Origin: Desulfuromonas sp964536375
Lineage (GTDB): Bacteria; Desulfobacterota; Desulfuromonadia; Desulfuromonadales; Desulfuromonadaceae
Assembly (NCBI GenBank): GCA_964536375.1
Contig: CAZHXF010000004.1
Location: forward strand, 16,952-80,951
DNA: 64,000 nucleotides
Direction of reading: 5' to 3'
This document shows positions 46,225 to 54,533 of the stretch, in pieces (position 1 is the stretch's first letter; each line of letters opens with the position of its first letter). The position numbers and the translations under genes were made by a program. The notes under the pieces were generated by a model. The model saw only the letters and a program-made list of their open reading frames with translations, did no database searches and was not told the origin of the DNA.

Positions 46225-46695
46225 TTGAACGAGCGCGTATTGATTATTGTCGGGATTATTGCCCAATATTTTCTGAGTGAACAAAACTTTTCCAACGAAC
46301 ACGAGATCGTTGAAGAACTGCTCGGTGCAGGCTTTAAAGAAGACGAAATAAACGAAGCATTTGTCTGGATGGAGTCAATCACTCTGCATCCAGAAACTAA
46401 CCACAAGATCCCCCAGCTGGTCGCACCCAAGATGCGTCTTTTTTCTGCCGAAGAACAAAAGGGTTTATCCGTTGCTGCCCGCGGTTTCCTGTTCCAATTA
46501 CGCCTCAGCGGAATTATTACGCCCGAGGTAGAAGAAGAGATCATCATCAAAGCCTGCCACGACAATGAAGATCAAAACAACTTAGCCGAGATAAAATCAC
46601 TCACGGTATTAACCCTGTTTGCAAATTTAAACTATGATCACTCGCGCGAGATAGATTGCATCATCGAAAACAAGATGGACAAACTTTATCATTAA
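46225..46695 (+). CDS. smg: Smg-family protein (DUF494)
   Basis: 156 aa, acidic helical protein of the Smg/DUF494 family whose function is not established. The family wording VEELLGAGFKEDEINEAF is present. The start is TTG 46225 with AGGTGA close upstream. It lies between dprA and topA as in many proteobacteria, and is probably co-transcribed with dprA. Confidence 0.9.
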   Translation: MNERVLIIVGIIAQYFLSEQNFSNEHEIVEELLGAGFKEDEINEAFVWMESITLHPETNHKIPQLVAPKMRLFSAEEQKGLSVAARGFLFQLRLSGIITPEVEEEIIIKACHDNEDQNNLAEIKSLTVLTLFANLNYDHSREIDCIIENKMDKLYH

Positions 46696-46756
46696 CACAA
46701 TCGGGCTCTATTCAGATACCGCTGCGACATAACTAAAAACAATCGAGGAAATATTC

Positions 46757-49242
46757 ATGGCGCGCACACTGGTCATCGTAGAATCACCAGCAAAATCAAA
46801 AACTATTGAGAAGTTTCTTGGTAAAGATTATAAAGTTCTCGCCTCATACGGTCACGTACGTGCGTTGCCGAGCAAGCAGGGTTCAGTAGATATTGAAGCT
46901 GGCTTTGTGCCTAAATACCAAATTATGCCGGAGAGCCAGAAACATATCGACCTGCTTAAAAAAGAGGTAGATAAATGTGAAGAACTGCTACTGGCTACTG
47001 ACCTCGACCGCGAAGGCGAAGCAATTGCTTGGCATCTGCTCGAAGCATTAGGCATCGCGGAAAAAGGGACAACACCGGTAGTCAAGCGCGTCACTTTTCA
47101 CGAGATCACCAAGTCTGCCATCCTCGAAGCAGTGGCCCATCCGCATAAGATCTCCCACGAATTGGTCGATGCACAGCAAGCTCGCTCAATCCTCGATTAC
47201 CTGGTCGGCTTTACCCTGTCTCCTTTCTTATGGAAAAAAATTCGCTACGGTTTATCGGCAGGACGGGTGCAGTCAGTAGCACTACGCATGGTCTGCGAAC
47301 GCGAAAAAGAGATCAGCGCATTTATCGCACGAGAGTACTGGAGTATTGAAGCCCTGTTGGCCAACAGCAGTGGCAAAGGCTTCGGTGCCAAGCTACACTC
47401 AATTGACGGTAAGAATTTAACTAAATACGCGCTCCCCGACAGCACGACTGCGCACGATCTTGTTGCGGCGATAAAAGACAAGCCACTGGTCGTAGAAAAA
47501 GTAGTCTGCAAAGAGAAAAAACGCACCCCGGCAGCGCCATTTACCACCAGCACCCTACAACAGGAAGCCAGCCGAAAACTGGGTTTTTCAGCGCGCAAAA
47601 CCATGACCATCGCCCAAAAACTATATGAGGGCTTGGATATTGGCGACGGCTCCGTCGGTTTGATCACTTATATGCGTACTGACTCGGTTGCCCTGTCTAC
47701 CCAAGCAACCGGCGAAGCTTACGAGGTCATAAAAGCACTCTATGGGGCTGAATATACGTTAGACAAACCGCGCACATTCAAAAACCGGGCAAAAAATGCC
47801 CAAGAGGCCCATGAGGCAGTACGCCCCACCACCATTGCCAACCATCCAGACAAGATCAAAGGTTTTTTAAGCTCCGATCAGTACAAATTGTACCGCTTGA
47901 TCTGGATGCGCACCGTAGCTTCGCAAATGGCTCAAGCTATCCTTGATGCTACCAGTGTCGACATCAACACCCAAGGGGCAGACAAAGAGTACAGCTTCCG
48001 CGCCAGTGGACAAATAATCCGCTTCCCCGGCTTCATGAAGTTGTACATTGAGGGCACTGATGATGAAGATGCAGACGAAGAAGAGGGGTTGTTGCCGCTA
48101 TTACAGGAGCAAGAAAACATCAGCTGCAACGATCTGGAACCAAACCAACACTTTACTCAACCACCACCACGTTACACAGAAGCGAGTCTGGTAAAGAATC
48201 TAGAAAAATTTGGCATCGGTCGCCCTTCAACCTACGCTTCCATCATGAACACTCTGGTTACCCGCAACTATGTGCGCTTGGAAAAACGGGCGTTTTATGC
48301 AGAAGATATCGGTATCGTAGTAAGCGACCTGTTGTCCAATCACTTTACTAAATATGTCGATTATGATTTCACTGCCAAGTTCGAAGAAGACCTAGATGCG
48401 GTATCGCGCGGCGAAAAAAAGTGGAAACCATTACTCAAAGAGTTTTGGGGACCGTTTATCGAGCTGCTGAAACAAAAAGAGCAGGAGATCAACAAGGCCG
48501 ACATTACCACTGAGAAAACCGACAAAATCTGCCCCGAGTGCCAGAAAGAGCTGGTAATCAAGCTGGGGCGTTCCGGTAAATTTCTGGCGTGTAGCGGTTT
48601 TCCCGACTGTCGCCATACTGAACCACTTGAAGGCGCCACGCAGGAAGAACCGGAAGTTTCCGATCAAAAATGTGAGAAATGTGGCGCCCCCATGCTGATA
48701 AAAATTGGGCGCTACGGTAAATTTCTTGCTTGTTCCGCCTATCCGGCATGCAAAAATATTCAACCATTAATCAAACCGAAAGCTTTGGGTATTAGCTGTC
48801 CCCAGTGCGATGATGGCGAATTGATGGAAAAAAAGAGCCGCTACGGAAAAATATTTTACTCGTGTAACAAATACCCTAAATGCAAGTTTGCCCTGTGGGA
48901 TCAACCCCTAGAGCAACCGTGTCCAAAATGTTCTTTCCCCCTCACGGTAGAAAAAACTACCAAGCGCTTCGGCACCGTTCATAAGTGCCCCCAGGAGGAA
49001 TGCGACTGGGAAGTTGTTATAGTTGCACCAGTTAAAAAAGCACCTGCAGCAACTAAAAAAGCTCCGGCTAAAAAAGCNNNNNNNNNNNNNNNNNNNNNNN
49101 NNNNNNNNNNNNNNNNNNNNNNNNNNNNNNNNNNNNNNNNNNNNNNNNNNNNNNNNNNNNNNNNNNNNNNNNNNNNNCTCCGGCTAAAAAAGCCCCAGTC
49201 AAAAAAACAACCAAGAGCAAGACAACCGCAAAAACAGAATAG
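46757..49242 (+). CDS. topA: DNA topoisomerase I (assembly gap in tail)
   Basis: Relaxes negative supercoils. Toprim domain at 1-110 (VIVESPAKSKTIEKFLG, ATDLDREGEAIAW), catalytic Tyr near 304 in LITYMRTDS, then four zinc ribbons (CPEC...CRH, CEKC...CKN, CPQC...CK, CPKC...CDW). A Lys/Ala/Pro-rich tail (KKAPAATKKAPAKK) follows. The 100-N run at 49078-49177 lies in that repeat tail. After the gap the reading that fits is APAKKAPVKKTT ending at TAG 49240-49242, two bases out of the pre-gap frame. The frame break thus comes from the arbitrary gap length, not from a mutation. Confidence 0.93.
49078..49177. other. Assembly gap (100 N) in topA tail
   Basis: Exactly 100 N, a conventional placeholder. 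Both sides read GCTCCGGCTAAAAAAGC-type units, so the gap is a collapsed tandem repeat encoding KKAPAKKAP-like sequence. Its true length is unknown. Confidence 0.98.
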
Positions 49243-49272
49243 TCGGGCACAACATAAGCGGTAAATTATCTA

Positions 49273-49312
49273 CGTGTGCAACTCTGGCAACAGAGTAGCA
49301 CACGTTTTTTTA
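49273..49312 (+). terminator. Rho-independent terminator after topA
   Basis: CGTGTGC pairs with GCACACG, and CTCTG with CAGAG around a GCAA loop, followed by seven T. It lies 30 bases past the topA stop and ends the dprA-smg-topA transcript. Confidence 0.92.
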
Positions 49313-49344
49313 TGGATACTGGCGCACCACATAAAGGATGATAT

Positions 49345-50721
49345 ATGCATGAATTAACCATAATCGGTGGTGGTCTCGCTGGCTGCGAAGCCGCGTGGCA
49401 GGCAGCCCAACATGGCTTAAAAGTAACTTTGGTGGAGATGAAACCAGAGCGGTTTTCTCCGGCCCATGAAATGGACGGGCTAGCCGAGCTGGTATGCTCC
49501 AACAGTTTACGTGGCAGTGGCATGAACAACGCCGTCGGTTGCCTGAAAGAGGAGTTACGCCGGGCAAACACTCTGTTTATGCAAGCCGCTGACGCCACCG
49601 CTGTTCCGGCAGGTGGAGCATTGGCAGTTGACCGCCAGGCCTTCAGCGATTTCGTCAGCAACAAAATCGCTAGCCATCCCAACATTGAGCTAGTTCGCCA
49701 CGAGGCAGTGCAAATTCCGCCAAGCGGCACAGTAATCATAGCCAGCGGTCCTTTGACATCAGCGACCTTGGCACAACACATTGCCGAAGCTACTGACGCC
49801 GACGACCTTTATTTTTACGATGCTATTGCGCCGATTATCAGCGCCGACACCATCAACATGAACATCGCGTGGCGCGCTTCACGCTACGACAAAGGCAATG
49901 CAGACTACCTTAATTGCCCCATGGATGAAGCGCAGTACAAACAGTTTGTGGCGCAGCTGTGCAGTGCCGACAAGGTTGAGGCCCACAATTTCGAAAAAAT
50001 GATTCACTTCGAGGGCTGTATGCCCATCGAGGAGATGGCAATACGCGGGGAGCAAACTCTGGCTTTTGGCCCGATGAAGCCAGTAGGATTAAAAGATCCG
50101 CGCACCGGCAAAATACCTCACGCGGTAATTCAATTGCGTCAAGATAATCGCCACGCCAGCAGTTACAACATTGTCGGCTTTCAGACCAAACTCACCTACG
50201 CCGAACAAAAACGGATCTTTCGCACTATCCCCGGCTTAGAACATGCCGAATTTGAACGCCTCGGCAGTGTGCACCGCAACACCTACATCAACGCCCCGCG
50301 CTGTCTCAACGAACAGCTACAACTAATTGCGCAACCTCGCATCTATTTTGCCGGGCAAATTACCGGCGTCGAAGGCTATGTAGAATCTGCTGCCTGTGGC
50401 TTTATGGCCGGATTATTTGCCAGCTACCAGCTTCTCGGTCAGCCACTGATCGCTCCACCACCGACAACAGCGTGCGGCGCACTGTTGCACCATCTGAGCA
50501 ACCCCCCCGCATCGGGCACCAGTTTTCAACCGCAAAATGTAAATTACGGTCTATTTCCCCCACTGGAGGGAAATAAGATGAAACGGGCGCTACGCCGTTT
50601 AGCCATGGCAGAACGTGCGCTGGAATCGTTTGATGACTGGCTACCCAGCATTTCCATCGAGACCATCGAGATCAATAAAAACATTGAGAACATTGAACCT
50701 AGTGAGACTATCCATGACTGA
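49345..50721 (+). CDS. trmFO: tRNA (m5U54) methyltransferase, folate/FAD-dependent
   Basis: 458 aa. Makes ribothymidine at position 54 of tRNA using methylenetetrahydrofolate and FADH2. The FAD-binding start IIGGGLAGCEAAWQAA is at residues 5-20; SNSLRGSGMNNAVG, the C-terminal FAGQITGVEGYVESAA near 330 and GNKMKRALRR are family marks. It starts after the topA terminator and overlaps maf by eight bases. Confidence 0.96.
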   Translation: MHELTIIGGGLAGCEAAWQAAQHGLKVTLVEMKPERFSPAHEMDGLAELVCSNSLRGSGMNNAVGCLKEELRRANTLFMQAADATAVPAGGALAVDRQAFSDFVSNKIASHPNIELVRHEAVQIPPSGTVIIASGPLTSATLAQHIAEATDADDLYFYDAIAPIISADTINMNIAWRASRYDKGNADYLNCPMDEAQYKQFVAQLCSADKVEAHNFEKMIHFEGCMPIEEMAIRGEQTLAFGPMKPVGLKDPRTGKIPHAVIQLRQDNRHASSYNIVGFQTKLTYAEQKRIFRTIPGLEHAEFERLGSVHRNTYINAPRCLNEQLQLIAQPRIYFAGQITGVEGYVESAACGFMAGLFASYQLLGQPLIAPPPTTACGALLHHLSNPPASGTSFQPQNVNYGLFPPLEGNKMKRALRRLAMAERALESFDDWLPSISIETIEINKNIENIEPSETIHD

Positions 50722-51337
50722 ACCACAACCCGCTATCGTATTGGCATCTGCGTCTCCGCGCCGGCAAGAATTATTAAAAAGTATCGGTATTCAATTTCAA
50801 GTTATCCCCAGTCATGTCGATGAAATTGTCCATGCCGGGGAAACGCCAACGAATCTAGTATTACGCTTAAGCGAAGAAAAAGCGACTGAAGTGGCACAGC
50901 GTAGCGATATTGAGGGGCGCTGGTTCATCGGCAGCGATACTATAGTCGTGTGCGCTGGGCAGATACTGGGTAAACCAACCTCACCACAAGATTCAGCGTG
51001 CATGCTGCGCCAGCTATCGGGACGCAGCCATCAAGTGTTATCCGGTTACACCATAATTGATCGCACAGACAACATCCGGCTGCGCCGCTGCGTCACCACT
51101 GAAGTCACCTTCCGCGCATTGACAGATCGGGAGATTGATGGTTACATTGCAAGCGGTGAACCAGCCGACAAAGCTGGCTCCTACGCCATTCAGGGTTTAG
51201 GTAGCTACATCGTCACCAGCATAAACGGCAGCTATACCAACGTGGTCGGATTACCCCTCGCACAGGTAGTAACCGACCTGCAACAGCTCGGGGCTATTGA
51301 GTTATTTGGTCATACGCAAGACCTGACCCTACAATAA
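50714..51337 (+). CDS. maf: Maf-family nucleotide pyrophosphatase
   Basis: 207 aa. House-cleaning dTTP/UTP (or modified nucleotide) pyrophosphatase, with SASPRRQELLKSIGI at the start and the SDTIVVC, SGRSHQVLSGY and GSYAIQGLG motifs. ATG 50714 overlaps trmFO. The last few codons fall in a repeat element: bases 51316-51333 match a copy at 51547-51564 and the reverse of 63891-63908, so its C-terminus was probably replaced when the repeat inserted. Confidence 0.93.
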   Translation: MTEPQPAIVLASASPRRQELLKSIGIQFQVIPSHVDEIVHAGETPTNLVLRLSEEKATEVAQRSDIEGRWFIGSDTIVVCAGQILGKPTSPQDSACMLRQLSGRSHQVLSGYTIIDRTDNIRLRRCVTTEVTFRALTDREIDGYIASGEPADKAGSYAIQGLGSYIVTSINGSYTNVVGLPLAQVVTDLQQLGAIELFGHTQDLTLQ

Positions 51338-51529
51338 GTAGGGGTGCCCCTTGCAGCGCAGCACTCGTAGGGGTGCCCCTTGCNNNNNNNNNNNNNNNNN
51401 NNNNNNNNNNNNNNNNNNNNNNNNNNNNNNNNNNNNNNNNNNNNNNNNNNNNNNNNNNNNNNNNNNNNNNNNNNNNNNNNNNNGTAGGGGTGCCCCTTGC
51501 AGCGCAGCACTCGTAGGGGTGCCCCTTGC
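51338..51529. repeat. 29-bp tandem repeat with assembly gap
   Basis: A 29-bp unit starting GTAGGGGTGCCCCTTGC is repeated head to tail. One full and one partial unit (51338-51383) precede a 100-N gap (51384-51483); one full and one partial (51484-51529) follow. Units abut with no spacers. AGGGG and CCCCT in each unit can pair. The array is bracketed by direct copies of GCAAGACCT-x2-CCCTAC (51316-51333 and 51547-51564). Confidence 0.9.
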
Positions 51530-51591
51530 GAGTACCCGTTGCAGGCGCAAGACCTCCCCCTACGATAATTGACAAAGGTATGAGGCAAATC

Positions 51592-52284
51592 ATGACCATT
51601 GATATCACCAGCAATCTCAACACCATCCACTCGCAAATCGAGCAAGCTTGCCAGCGCTGCGGTCGCGACCCACAACAAGTCGAGTTAATTGCAGTATCAA
51701 AAAAGAAACCGGCAAACTTGATTGAACAGGCCAGAGCAACCGGGCAACTGTTGTTCGGCGAAAATTACGTGCAGGAGTTCTGCGACAAACAGCAACAATT
51801 ACCTACCGATATCCGCTGGCACTTCATCGGCGCACTCCAGACCAACAAGGTTAAATATCTGCGCGGTCATACCGCACTGATCCATTCCGTCGATCGGCTT
51901 GCTCTGGCACAGGAAATTAACAAACAGTGGCGCAATATTGACCAAATTGCTGACATCCTCATTCAGGTCAACATCGCCAATGAATCCAGTAAGGCAGGCG
52001 TGACACCAGAGGATGCTGAGGAATTAATTCGGACTGTAGCTGAGTTGCCCCATGTACGCATTAAGGGCTTGATGGCGCTGCCCCCCAACGTGGAGGAAGC
52101 TGAACAGGCACGCGTATGGTTTCGTCAGGTACGCCACCTCGCTGAACGCATCGACCATCTTGCAGTACCCCAAGTAAACATGGCAACCCTGTCCATGGGG
52201 ATGAGTCACGACTTCGAAATTGCCATCGAGGAGGGAGCGACCCTGATTCGGATAGGAACGGCAATATTTGGCGCCCGGAAGTAA
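51592..52284 (+). CDS. yggS: YggS-family PLP homeostasis protein
   Basis: 230 aa. Binds PLP without catalysis and buffers vitamin B6. The PLP lysine is in LIAVSKKKPANL near 36; FGENYVQEF, WHFIGALQTNKVKYL, SVDR and LSMGMSHDFEIAIEEGATLIRIG are all family motifs. ATG 51592 has GAGG upstream and is preferred to earlier in-frame starts lying in the repeat array. Confidence 0.95.
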   Translation: MTIDITSNLNTIHSQIEQACQRCGRDPQQVELIAVSKKKPANLIEQARATGQLLFGENYVQEFCDKQQQLPTDIRWHFIGALQTNKVKYLRGHTALIHSVDRLALAQEINKQWRNIDQIADILIQVNIANESSKAGVTPEDAEELIRTVAELPHVRIKGLMALPPNVEEAEQARVWFRQVRHLAERIDHLAVPQVNMATLSMGMSHDFEIAIEEGATLIRIGTAIFGARK

Positions 52285-52310
52285 CTCTGCTCGCCAGCGG
52301 TCGTGGTTGG

Positions 52311-52433
52311 GTGTATCCTCTGTGGCACTGGCTTATTCGCTATGTTGCTCCGGTGGCAGTAGCAATTGTGCTGTACTTCAAAGTGGAAGAAGCTGGTCTG
52401 TTCAGCTTTCTTGCCCAGCTGTTCAGCTACTAA
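52311..52433 (+). pseudogene. Small hydrophobic ORF, possible transporter C-terminal relic
   Basis: GTG 52311 to TAA 52433 encodes 40 residues with one membrane helix (WLIRYVAPVAVAIVLYF), followed by an acidic-aromatic tail. The pattern W-x-x-R-Y-V-x-P-V resembles the last helix of NSS-family sodium symporters. The frame runs open back into yggS, but a full transporter is missing. It is either a relic of one or a real small membrane protein; there is no clear ribosome site. Confidence 0.35.
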
Positions 52434-52456
52434 GCACAAAAGATGGGGAAAACGTC

Positions 52457-53095
52457 ATGGAGATAAAAGCAATACTGTTTGACCTCGACGGTACCCTAGT
52501 CGATTCTGCCCGCGATCTGGTCGATGCAGTTAATCTGCTGCGCCAGCACCTCGGGCTTGACCCGTTGACGCAAGAAATCGCCTTAAGTTATGTCGGTGAC
52601 GGCACAACAAAGCTGGTGCAGATGGCACTTACAGATGAGATTTTTCGACCCCAGCACGTAAAACTTTTTCTCCAGCTGTATGCTGACAATCTGATCGATC
52701 ACAGCTGCTGTTATCCAGGAATCCGTGAATTTGTCGCTCATCAGCAGCACAAAACACCGGCAACTCCCATGGCTGTAGTAAGCAACAAACCCCACTGTTT
52801 GGCGATAGAACTATTGCGCGGGCTCAATTTTCTCGCTCCGTTCAGCGTGGTAATCGGTGGTGACAGCTTAGCGTTTAAAAAACCCCACCCCCTGCCAATT
52901 TTACACACCCTGAAACAGCTACAGGTCGCTCCGGGAAACTGCGTCATGATTGGTGATCACCATACCGACCTACTCAGCGCCAAAGCTGCCGGCTGTGCCA
53001 GTTGCTTCTGCAATTACGGTTTTGGTAATGCCGCTGGCAACCCCAGCACTTGGAGCGTCAACAATGCCGCAGAATTGTTGACCCTGTTCCCATGA
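52457..53095 (+). CDS. gph: Phosphoglycolate phosphatase (HAD family)
   Basis: 212 aa. HAD-type phosphatase that removes 2-phosphoglycolate, as formed in DNA repair. Motif I LFDLDGTLVDSARDLV at the start, motif II VVSNKPH, and motif IV MIGDHHTDLLSAKAAG are visible. ATG 52457 follows GGGGA. Its stop overlaps the next gene by four bases. Substrate is family-level inference. Confidence 0.87.
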   Translation: MEIKAILFDLDGTLVDSARDLVDAVNLLRQHLGLDPLTQEIALSYVGDGTTKLVQMALTDEIFRPQHVKLFLQLYADNLIDHSCCYPGIREFVAHQQHKTPATPMAVVSNKPHCLAIELLRGLNFLAPFSVVIGGDSLAFKKPHPLPILHTLKQLQVAPGNCVMIGDHHTDLLSAKAAGCASCFCNYGFGNAAGNPSTWSVNNAAELLTLFP

Positions 53096-54447
53096 CCGTG
53101 AACAAACATCCTGAGCAATCCTGCGCACCATTGGCGTTGGATAAAACTCTTACCATTGGAACTATCAGCCTGTTCTTCTTCCCGCTGCTGCTCAACGTGC
53201 AGCTAATGAGCGTCTCCCATACCATAATCAACGCGGCATTAGCCCATCTGGAAGATTATGTCGTAGCCCTGGCCTCTTTTTCGGTGGCCATGGTGGTGCA
53301 TCTGTTATTTGCCTCACCATCGTATCAGAACCACACCATCACTATCGCTATAGTGCGCGGCAGAAAATCACTGCGCAGCATGGTCATTTGCGTGCTCCTA
53401 ATAGCGACATACGTATCACTGATGCTGAATCTTATCGCCCACACGGTATTAGGTGATATACTGCTGAAGTCTGTTCTTGGCGTCTCACCTGAGATCGCTA
53501 TCGGGGCAAAAAAGACTCTGGCATTGCTTGCTTTACTGCCTTTTTTCACCGGCTTTCGCGGTCTGTTTCAAGGGTTAGTGATCCGCTCCCGGCGCACCAA
53601 TCTGGTCTCCCTGGCTACGGGAGTCAGGGTTGCTGCGCTGCTCGGCTGGTTACACATTGGTCAACGCTGGTTTCATGGTCCGGAATTAGGCGCGTTTGCC
53701 CTACTGTTGTGTATAGTCATTGAAAGCACCCTGATGGGTTTCTTTGCCTGGCGTTGCTATCATAGTTTTCCTTATGCTTACCAGAGCAAACAAGGAGTTA
53801 ACGCTGACGAAAAAAGCACCTCACAGATTCTACGCTTCGCCCTGCCCGTTGCATTCTCTTCTGGAATACAGCAAACAATTCCGGTGGTGATAAATGCCAT
53901 TATCAGCCGCTTGCCCGATGCCAATTTAGCCCTTGCCGCGTTTGGCGTTATCCGCGCGCTGTTGTTCATGCTCTCCGGCCCCATGCGCAATTTACAGCAG
54001 GTGTACCTTACGCTGATTCACTCAGCTGCAGATTATCGGGTGTTGCTGCGTTTCTTCTGGTGGACCAGCGCTGGTATGGGGCTACTCACCTTGGCCATCG
54101 CCTTACCCGCCAACAGACTCATCTTTGTCAACATTTTTGGTCTGGCGCCAGAACTGCGCCACTACATAGTCATCCCCCTGTGTTTGTGCGCCATATACCC
54201 ACTTTTCTACGGCGGCACCAATCTACTGCGGGCCTATTTTACGGCAACTCACCGCACCGTAGTCCTCGGTCAGGCGACTCTGGTTAAATTTTCCTACCTG
54301 CTGCTGTGCTGGCTGGCTAACCTGTTAATTAAACTGCCTGTTTCAGGTATAGTCTTGGCTATATTTTTATTAATCAGCAGCGAAATTGTCGAGGCTGGTT
54401 ATCTGCGTATGAAACGTAAATCCATAGTTACCGACTACTTTATCTAA
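53092..54447 (+). CDS. MOP-superfamily-like multi-pass transporter
   Basis: 451 aa with 12 or more hydrophobic helices and few charged loops, in the layout of MATE/MVF/Wzx flippases. Phrases such as LRFALPVAFSSGIQQTIPVVINAIISRL and LSGPMRNLQQVYLTL in the second half fit the ANKH-like branch of this superfamily (from memory), so lipid, drug or metabolite export are all possible. ATG 53092 overlaps the gph stop (ATGA), suggesting joint translation. Confidence 0.65.
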   Translation: MTVNKHPEQSCAPLALDKTLTIGTISLFFFPLLLNVQLMSVSHTIINAALAHLEDYVVALASFSVAMVVHLLFASPSYQNHTITIAIVRGRKSLRSMVICVLLIATYVSLMLNLIAHTVLGDILLKSVLGVSPEIAIGAKKTLALLALLPFFTGFRGLFQGLVIRSRRTNLVSLATGVRVAALLGWLHIGQRWFHGPELGAFALLLCIVIESTLMGFFAWRCYHSFPYAYQSKQGVNADEKSTSQILRFALPVAFSSGIQQTIPVVINAIISRLPDANLALAAFGVIRALLFMLSGPMRNLQQVYLTLIHSAADYRVLLRFFWWTSAGMGLLTLAIALPANRLIFVNIFGLAPELRHYIVIPLCLCAIYPLFYGGTNLLRAYFTATHRTVVLGQATLVKFSYLLLCWLANLLIKLPVSGIVLAIFLLISSEIVEAGYLRMKRKSIVTDYFI

Positions 54448-54488
54448 CATAGGCGAGAGAATTGCATATTATAATAAATGGCTAGGTG

Positions 54489-54494
54489 TATAAT
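54489..54494 (+). promoter_or_regulatory. -10 element upstream of the GGDEF-EAL gene
   Basis: A perfect TATAAT preceded by TG sits about 40 bases before ATG 54534. No good -35 is seen at 17 bases. Confidence 0.4.
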
Positions 54495-54533
54495 GAGGAC
54501 AAAACCATCCGTTTGCCATGAGAAAGCCTTGGG

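Noticed and set aside
51338..51529. Repeat array as a CRISPR
   Set aside because: The 29-bp units abut directly with no unique spacers, and no cas genes are near.
51310..51678. ORFs containing X residues near maf
   Set aside because: They read through the repeat array and the N gap; not genes.
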